Made by a program: the position numbers and the translations under genes
In this document: piece by piece, positions 11,601 to 20,600 of the stretch
Layout: every line of letters begins with the position of its first letter
Position numbering within the stretch: position 1 is the first letter of the stretch
The notes under the pieces: model-generated
The model's input: only the letters and a program-made list of their open reading frames with translations
Databases searched by the model: none
What the model was told of the DNA's origin: nothing
NCBI GenBank assembly: GCA_034231615.1
Contig: CM067306.1
Location: forward strand, 67,239,579-67,303,578
Direction: 5' to 3'
From: Meghimatium bilineatum
Taxonomy: Eukaryota > Mollusca > Gastropoda > Stylommatophora > Philomycidae
Length of the DNA: 64,000 bases

Positions 11601-14600
11601 AATGTGATTTGCCATGCATGTTGTCAAGACGACCAAGGAGGTTCTCATCTGAGACAATGTGATCTATCATGCATGTTGTCAAGACGACCAAGGAGGTTCT
11701 CATCTGAGACAATGTGATCTGTCATGCATGTTGTCAAGAAGACCAAGGAGGTTCTCATGTTGGGGGTTGGCTGTTCCATTCAATAGAGGGGTCAGTATCC
11801 CAGAATTCATGCTGAAATTGGAGATGTCTGGACACACAAATACTGCAACCAGGCTGTATACCATGACACAATGCATTCTCATGACTGCATTACTAATTGG
11901 CAGGAATGTGAGAACAGAAGAAGAATCGGGTACCACAAGCACATAAATATGTATGTCAGTGTATGTATCCGTGGTGTGATGACACAATATGGTGTGTCCT
12001 GTGCTTAGCCAGAAAATAATAACCTGACCCTGTCTGGAGTATTGATGGTAGGGATCATTTTCATAAGATGTGGGTGGTTATTTTTCAACTGATTTGAGAG
12101 TGGATATAATTATTGTTTTGGCAACATTTTACATTAACTTACCAATAACTTAACCATCTCCAGCAACTTTTGTACTCGAAACAACTTGACATCATGTTTA
12201 GTGGTCAGAAGAAAGAGCAGATGACAGGCATGTGGGACCTGCGGAAAAGAAAAATCCCACCAAACAGCTATAATCATCATCATATAGACCGTACCTAGAA
12301 TCAATGTAGAACACATGTATTCAATAAATCTCTCCCATGGAACTGAATCTAGAAATATAGGTTCATGCTTTAATGCTGGTCTTACAAAGTGGCTGGGGTC
12401 ACACTTTAATGCTGGTCTTAGAAAGTGGCTGGGGTCCTTGCACTCAGGACAACCATATTAGAACTCAGCCCCAGCTGAGTAAAGATGTCTTGCAAGAAGA
12501 TGGAGAGAAAAAAAAGTTGTGTTCTTAGGTCCAACATTTCTCAACCTATAAACCTATACAGAGAAAAATCTCGAAAGGCACAGATAATTTTATTTCCTTG
12601 TATTTGGGTTCCTCTATATGTATAAGCATATTTTATTTCCTTGTATTTGTATAAGCATATAACTCCTTAGTTTCAAGAGATAATCAACCAGGATCTCTAA
12701 ACAAAATACATTTATAAACAAGTTGCCACAGCTGAGAATTGAACCTGTGACTTCTTGAATGATCAACCAGGATCTCTGAACAATATACATTTATAAACAA
12801 GTTGCCACAGCTGAGAATTGAACCTGTGACTTCTTGAATGCTAGATAAATGGCTGAACTACTCACTATACCAGTAAATTATCTAAACCTGGAAGAGTCCC
12901 ACAGATTTATGTAAACAAAATAATACCGACCTGTTAAATATGTCCAAATCTGACATGAACAGGTTTTAGCTGAATGCATTAATAGGAAAGCATAGCTGAC
13001 GAAATAATTTCCTGTAAGAGTTTTTTTTTGTTGTATACAAACAATTACATTTGAAAAGAATTATGTAAATTCCATGGACAGCCATGAAAATAATTTCTGG
13101 ATGGGTTGTTACTGTGGCACAAAAAGATATGATTGACACTTGATTGATTATTCTTTGTTGTGTGTAGGACACAGAATGGTGGGTTTATTAATATTCTTCT
13201 TTCTTCTTCTGCGTTTGGTCTCTGATAACCTACACGAAAGTTCTGTGTGATTTATGTCGGGGACCATGAAGTACATTGTGCATCCAACTTACAGTAAAGC
13301 TATTATTTACACCTCTGAAGTTCCTGCACATCCATTTTTGACATGCCTTTAATTCGGGTGGGTTTCCCTAGCCTGTGACAGTCTTTCTGTCACCAGACAG
13401 CAAAAAATGTATTTACTCTACGCCGTAAAAGTTTATCTTCCACTGTATCCTTGGACCTTCAGGCCAAAACATATCCTTGGATGGCAGTCTCCTAGGAGGC
13501 AGTAATCAGTGATTTATACTTCTGTCGACTACAGTTATCTCGGACAAGGTGTTCCACTGCCAGGGAACTCTTCTTGCATAATTAGATGTATTGTTCCGGT
13601 GACCATTGGGTACTGAACCTTTTTCTCTCCTCAAGCATGATTTTGGTTTAGAAAAACCTAGAGAGTAGAGTTAGGCCCAGGTTCATTTGCCCTCTTTGCC
13701 GAGGTGTTATTCGTCAATATCGTGAACCCCTCGTCTAAGGCTGAGTCTCCACACATATTTAGGAACACCGGGGACTAAAAGCTTATTCTCAAGCTGAACA
13801 AAACTTTAGTTCCGATTTCCTTGTAACGTTTTCCCATTCTATTTTCATGTGGCACTGACCTCTCGTAATGTGCTGCCCTCTCTTTCCACTCAATGTGTTA
13901 TCCTTATGGAGATTAGCGGACGACTTTCAACATTCATCATGACATCTACATATTTCGTGATATTTGCATTGGCCGCTCCAAAGCTACAGCCAGACAGTCT
14001 TCTGCCACTTTGTGTAGACAGTTTTTGTGCATAGGTGCCTAAGCCTGTCCTTTTTCAGTCAATTCTCATTCCATCTGCTGCCTCCTCATTCACGGACATG
14101 ATCTACAAAATTGTTGGCCAGGAACAAGGCATTAGCAGCTGTATTTTTGTTTCCAGGGTGCACCACGAGAAGGTACTTTTGAGATCTTGGTTATCTACTA
14201 ACCCTGAATGCGCTAAGAGCACCCACAGTTTATTAATATGAATGAATGAGCTTAACAAAAAATGTTTAGTAAACACAAACAGACAATTATTTTTTTTTAA
14301 ATAGTTGCTAGCAGTAAGACACAGTTCATACAAAGGGTTAGTATTAGAATTTGCTGATGTGTTTACAATGGGCAAGCAGGCAGACAAGTCACATGAAATA
14401 ATGGCAAAATCATATTAAGGGTACACATATTTTTCTCTGACCATGAAATGACAATGCATTCTATGGAAACCTGTGCATGCTATATTCAGACGCATGTTAC
14501 AGGCAAGTATTATTTTGTTCCACATGCACCATAACACAAATAAATTTAGTTTAAAAAAAACATTTGGACAATGTTGGGAAAGAAGGTAGAGACTTCATGG

Positions 14601-17600
14601 CTAGTGTTCTGTGCCAGGGTTCTGAATGAGAGTACAGTGCAACCCTTAAAAAAAGGTAGAGACTTCATGGCTAGTGTTCTGAATGAGAGTACAGTGCAAC
14701 CCTTTCATTCTACAATAACAGTTTATATTTTTTAAAAAGGGTAAGAACTTACTAGTCACAATGAGTTGACACAAAAAGATAAGAAACTAGATGCAGTGAG
14801 ATGACACAAAAAGGTAAGAAACTAGACGCAGTCAGATGACACAAAAAGGTAAAAAACTAGACGCAGTGAGATGACACAAAAAAGGTAAGAACTTACTAGA
14901 CGTAGTGAATTGACACAAAAAAAGGTAAGAGCTTACTAGACACAGTGAATTGACGCAAAAAAAGGTAAGAACTTACTAGACGTAGTGAGTTGATCAACAA
15001 AAATACAACATTGTATATCGTGTGAAGTTGATCATATCCATCAATGTAGTCAAATACAAGAATAATCCAGCGCAGCAATAAGCTCTGTCAGAAAACAAGT
15101 AGAAGTGATTGATCATACATTTTTTAAAAACAAGTATTTTCATATTGTTAGTGCTTTGATTGCAGTGGAGTAATAAACAATAAAAAGTTTCAATAACTGT
15201 CATGAAACATTTTTGTTGGTTCGGTGGTGGAGTGGCTAGTAGGCAAGTCACAAACACAGCTAGGTCAAAATTGCTCAAGGTTTAAAAGTTGATTGTTCAC
15301 ATTGTATGCAATGTAATTGTATATATGTAATTATATATACATAATGTAATTATATATAGACAATGCATACAGATTCAACAATAGTTGTATATATATGACA
15401 ATGTATACAGATCCAATAATACTTTTATATATATATATAATACATACAGATTCAACAATAGTTTTATATATATATATATAATACATACAGATTCAACAAT
15501 AGTTGCAATAGCAATGCTCCTATAAAAGGATCTATTACAATTATTTTTATTATTATTAATCTATCTACAAACCTACAACCTGTCAGGTTCATAGGGGTAC
15601 CAACATTGGATGCACCAACACTGAGTATCCAGTGATTTTTATCTTCAACAAGGCAGTTGAGTGAGAAAAAATCTTGATCTGTCCGGTCCTTGTTTTTTTC
15701 CTTTTCTTTGTCCTCCTCTGCTTCTTCCACCTTTGCCCTCCTCTGCTTCTTTCACCTTTGTTCTCCTCTGCTTCTTCCACCTTTGCCCTCCTCTGCTTCT
15801 TTCACCTTTGTCCTCCTCTGCTTCTTCCACCTTTGTCCTCCTCTGCTTCTTTCACCTTTGTCCTCCTCTGCTTCTTCCACCTTTGCCCTCCTCTGCTTCT
15901 TCCACCTTTGAGTATTCCTGTAGTATCATTTATGTCAGTATACATGTCAAAACCATGCAAGTTTTTGTCATTATTATTAATACATTCAGAAATATTTTGC
16001 AGATATTCTGACTGTAACATGTGAAAACAACATCAAAGTTGATAGGATCAGTTGGAAGACAACATCAAAGTTGATAGGATCAGTTGGAAGACAACATCAA
16101 AGTCAGTAGGATCAGTTGGAAGACAACATCAAAGTCGGTAGGATCAGTTGGAAGACAACATCAATGTCGGTAGGATCAGTGTGAGACAACATCAAAGTCG
16201 GTAGGATCAGTTGGAAGACAACATCAAAGTTGATAAGATCAGTTGGAAGACAACATCAAAGTCGGTAGGATCAGTTAGAAGACAACATCAAAGTCGGTAG
16301 GATCCGTTGGAAGACAACATCAAAGTCGGTAGGATCAGTTGGAAGACAACATCAAAGTCGATAGGATCAGTTGGAAGACAACATCAAAGTCGGTAGGATC
16401 AGTTGGAAGACAACATCAAAGTCGGTAGGATCAGTTGGAAGACAACATCAAAGTTGATAGGATCAGTTGGAAGACAACATCAAAGTCGGTAGGATTAGTT
16501 GGAGTCACCATCTTCAAATATTTGAGTACCTAAACATCAGGTGGGAAATGTATTAAAGAATTCAAATGTAGAATTTCCCAGACAAAAGCAGCATTTTACA
16601 AGATGAAGACCATCTTCTGTAAAATTTCTTTTTCAGATGAAGTGAAAAAAGTTCTTACAAGTTATATAGAACTAATTCTGATGTATGTATGTGAATCTTG
16701 GACAATCAGCAGAATAGTGAGAAATCATAAACAGGCAGCAGAAATGAGGTTTTATAGAAGAATGTTCAGAACACAGTGGACAAATAAATAACATAATGAA
16801 CATATATTGAAAGTTGTTCATTCAAAACAAGAGAGCTGCTTACCCAAATCAGAAAGATTCATTGTCCACATTGTGACACATATGGTGAGAATATAACAAA
16901 AGAATATTTGGGTATAGAGCCACGGGAAGAGCCAGAAAACAGTGGATAGAAAACATCAAGATAACCTTGAACAAACATGGACTCAACACAACCAAGGCGA
17001 CACATCTGGCCTTGGAACAACAACTGAGGCTGCCATTCAATGTTTCACGGCAAGTGTGGATACAATCAACCATCATTCATCTGAGGAAAGACAATAGACA
17101 ATTGTAATCCTGAAATAACATCGATTCTCAAGAAATATGTCTGCCGCAACAACAATTAACTTTCAAGACATAACTTCCTGCCAAGGACGGATGTGTCAAG
17201 TCATTGGTGCAAATAAATTGAAGACACAGCGCATTTCCATTCTTGCTGGAAATCTAGTAGGACCAGGCATGGGTCTTGGCAGGCTTGATTGCAGCGAAGA
17301 TCATAAGTTAGCCAAACCCACACAGATTCTCCTCTCTAGTCACCACTTACAACATACATGGCAGTGTCACTATTCTTTGCACCCTTTCTGAGCCCTGAAA
17401 CACACTGCAAATGTAAGGTTAAATATTTCATACAAAAAGGGTAATTACTATTTACATTGCCTTACATGCAAGTTCGATGGCCCAGGACTTGAGAATACTT
17501 TTGAGCTGATGTTTGATAAAACTCTCATGATGGCTGCCTGTGGAACTTTACTCGAAGGAATCAAACACTTCACAAGCTTCGATCGGATATTCTGAGCTGA

Positions 17601-20600
17601 AATGAAATTCCAACATGTGTTTACTACAATTCTAAAGAAAATCTAAAACTGACTTCACTGGAATTAGATGATTTAAGTTTTCAATATTTGTACAATCAGT
17701 CTTAAAAGTCCTAGAGGAATGACTTCATTGTACTTGGGTTTACTCACTGGTACTCCATCTCTCTCAACAAAATGGAACATTTCCTGTCAAGAGTACCACT
17801 CAGAGCACGTAACTTTATATCTTCAAGTAACAAATCCAAGGAATTTCAAACAGAAATTTGCAAACAAAACACCATGAGCCAGATTTGAACCATTGATCAA
17901 TTGAGCACAAAGTAAAAAGTGTACTTCAAGTATAGACCATTTTTTTAATGTGTCATGTCTGCAGATGCGAGAAATCATGAATCTCTGTTACTGGTAATAT
18001 TATTAGAATTTGTTTCTGATCAATTTCTTTGTTGATGTAATAATTCCATGAGCTCAAACTGTCCAGTATTATCTCCCTCTGTTGTTCAATGTTCTGTATC
18101 AAGTAATAGTAGCACTGTAGCTACTTGTCAGATCTGTATCAAGTAATAGTAGCACTGTAGCAACTTGTCAGATTTGTATCAAGTAATAGTAGCACTGTAG
18201 CAACTTGTCAGATTTGTATCAAGTAATAGTAGCACTGTAGCTACTTGTCAGATCTGTATCAAGTAATAGTAGCACTGTAGAAACTTGTCAGATCTGTATC
18301 AATTAATAGTAGCACTGTAGCAACTTGTCAGATCTGCCTCAAGTAATAGTAGCACTGTAGTGACATGTCATTTCTGTATCAAGTAATAGTAGCACTGTAG
18401 TGACATGTCAGATCTGTATCAAGTAATAGTAGCACTGTAGTGACATGTCAGATCTGTATCAAGTAATAGTAGCACTGTGGCAACTTGTCAGATCTGTATC
18501 AAGTAATAGTAGCACTGTAGCAACTTGTCAGATCTGCCTCAAGTAATAGTAGCACTGTAGTGACATGTCAGATCTGTATCAAGTAATAGTAGCACTGTAG
18601 TGACATGTCAGATCTGTATCAAGTAATAGTAGCACTGTGGCAACTTGTCAGATCTGTATCAAGTAATAGTAGCACTGTAGCAACTTGTCAGATCTGTATC
18701 AAGTAATAGTAGCACTGTGGCAACTTGTCAGATCTGTATCAAGTAATAGTAGCACTGTAGCAACTTGTCAGATCTACCTGATACACAATTATCATTCAAC
18801 ACATACACTACACAATTATCATCCAAAAGATAATATACATAATTATCATCCACATAATAGACAACTGAGCTAGGCTTAACCACTGCTACAGTGCTACTAT
18901 TACTTGATACAGATCTGACAAGTTGATACAGTGCTACTATTACTTGATACAGATCTGACAAGTTGATACAGTGCTACTATTACTTGATACAGATCTGACA
19001 AGTTGCTACAGTGCTACTATTACTTGATACAGATCTGACAAGTTGATACAGTGCTACTATTACTTGATACAGATCTGACAAGTTGCTACAGTGCTACTAT
19101 TACTTGATACAGATCTGACAAGTTGCTACAGTGCTACTATTACTTGATACAGATCTGACAAGTTGCTACAGTGCTACTATTACTTGATACAGATCTGACA
19201 AGTTGATACAGTGCTACTATTACTTGATACAGATCTGACAAGTTGCTACAGTGCTACTATTACTTGATACAGATCTGACAAGTTGCTACATTGCTACTAT
19301 TACTTGATACAGATCTGACAAGTTGATACAGTGCTACTATTACTTGATACAGATCTGACAAGTTGATACAGTGCTACTATTACTTGATACAGATCTGACA
19401 TGTTGATACAGTGCTACTATTACTTGATACAGATCTGAAAAGTTGCTACAGTGCTACTATTACTTGATACAGATCTGACAAGTTGCTACATTGCTACTAT
19501 TACTTGATACAGATCTGACAAGTTTCTACAGTGCTACTATTACTTGATACAGATCTGACAAGTATCTACAGTGCTACTATTACTTGATACAGATCTGATA
19601 AGTTTCTACAGTATTACTTGATGCAAATATGACAAGTAGTTACAGTGCTGCTATTACTTGATTACACACAATTTTCATCCAACACACAATATTCATGCAA
19701 GACATCTTTTGTTTTTGTCTTCAAACAAATGATCAGACAGTTATCCGGAGAAATGAATGTGTTATGTCATTGTTTACAGCTTGGTGTGATATCCATCCCA
19801 TTACACCAGCCACATCCAACTTCAGAACAGCTTCTGGGATACTTTTACCCTCTATGGGATAGCCAATCCCCAAAACAACATTAGTTGTTTCTTTTGACAT
19901 ACATGGCATAGGAATACAAGTATTCCTTACTCCCACTTTGTTATGATATACATGGCAAGTATTCCTTATTCCCACTCTGGACCAGACATCACAAAAGTGA
20001 TCTGAAATAACTTACACAATTTGTGATGTGAGCTGACAATGACATCCACCAGTATTGAAATCTGTGACGGCTCAAGCCCTTGACTCATTGAGTATTTGAC
20101 AATCTCATCAACTGCGAGATGCAGCTTCACATTGTTCCTCAATGAGGTTGTAGAATCCACTAGGTAAAATAAAATAAAATATTGTCCCATTAATTTAATA
20201 GGTACTTAGGAGCAAGGAATTCTCAAAACACAGACTTTCATACACTAAAACATTTTACTCTATGGGGGCTTCCATTGATCATAGTTTGTTGTTTATCTAG
20301 TTGTAGGTGTGAATAGATTTTCTGGTTACAGGTGTGAATAATTTATCTGGTTGTAGATGTGAATAGATTTTCTGGTTACAGGTGTGAATAATTTATCTGG
20401 TTGTAGATGTGAATAGATTTTCTGGTTACAGGTGTGAATAATTTATCTGGTTGTAGATGTGAATAGATTTTCTGGTTACAGGTGTGAATAATTTATCTGG
20501 TTGTAGATGTGAATAGATTTTCTGGTTACAGGTGTGAATAATTTATCTGGTTGTAGGTGTGAATAGATTTTCTGGTTACAGGTGTGAATAATGTATCTGG

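Noticed and set aside
8090..12155. A microexon between CENPI exons 5 and 6 to supply about four residues present in human
   Set aside because: Cannot be located by eye; the phase-0 join is intact without it, so only noted as a possibility.
13849..14241. Two consecutive small frames in CENPI intron 4
   Set aside because: No splice-bounded conserved block and no family resemblance.
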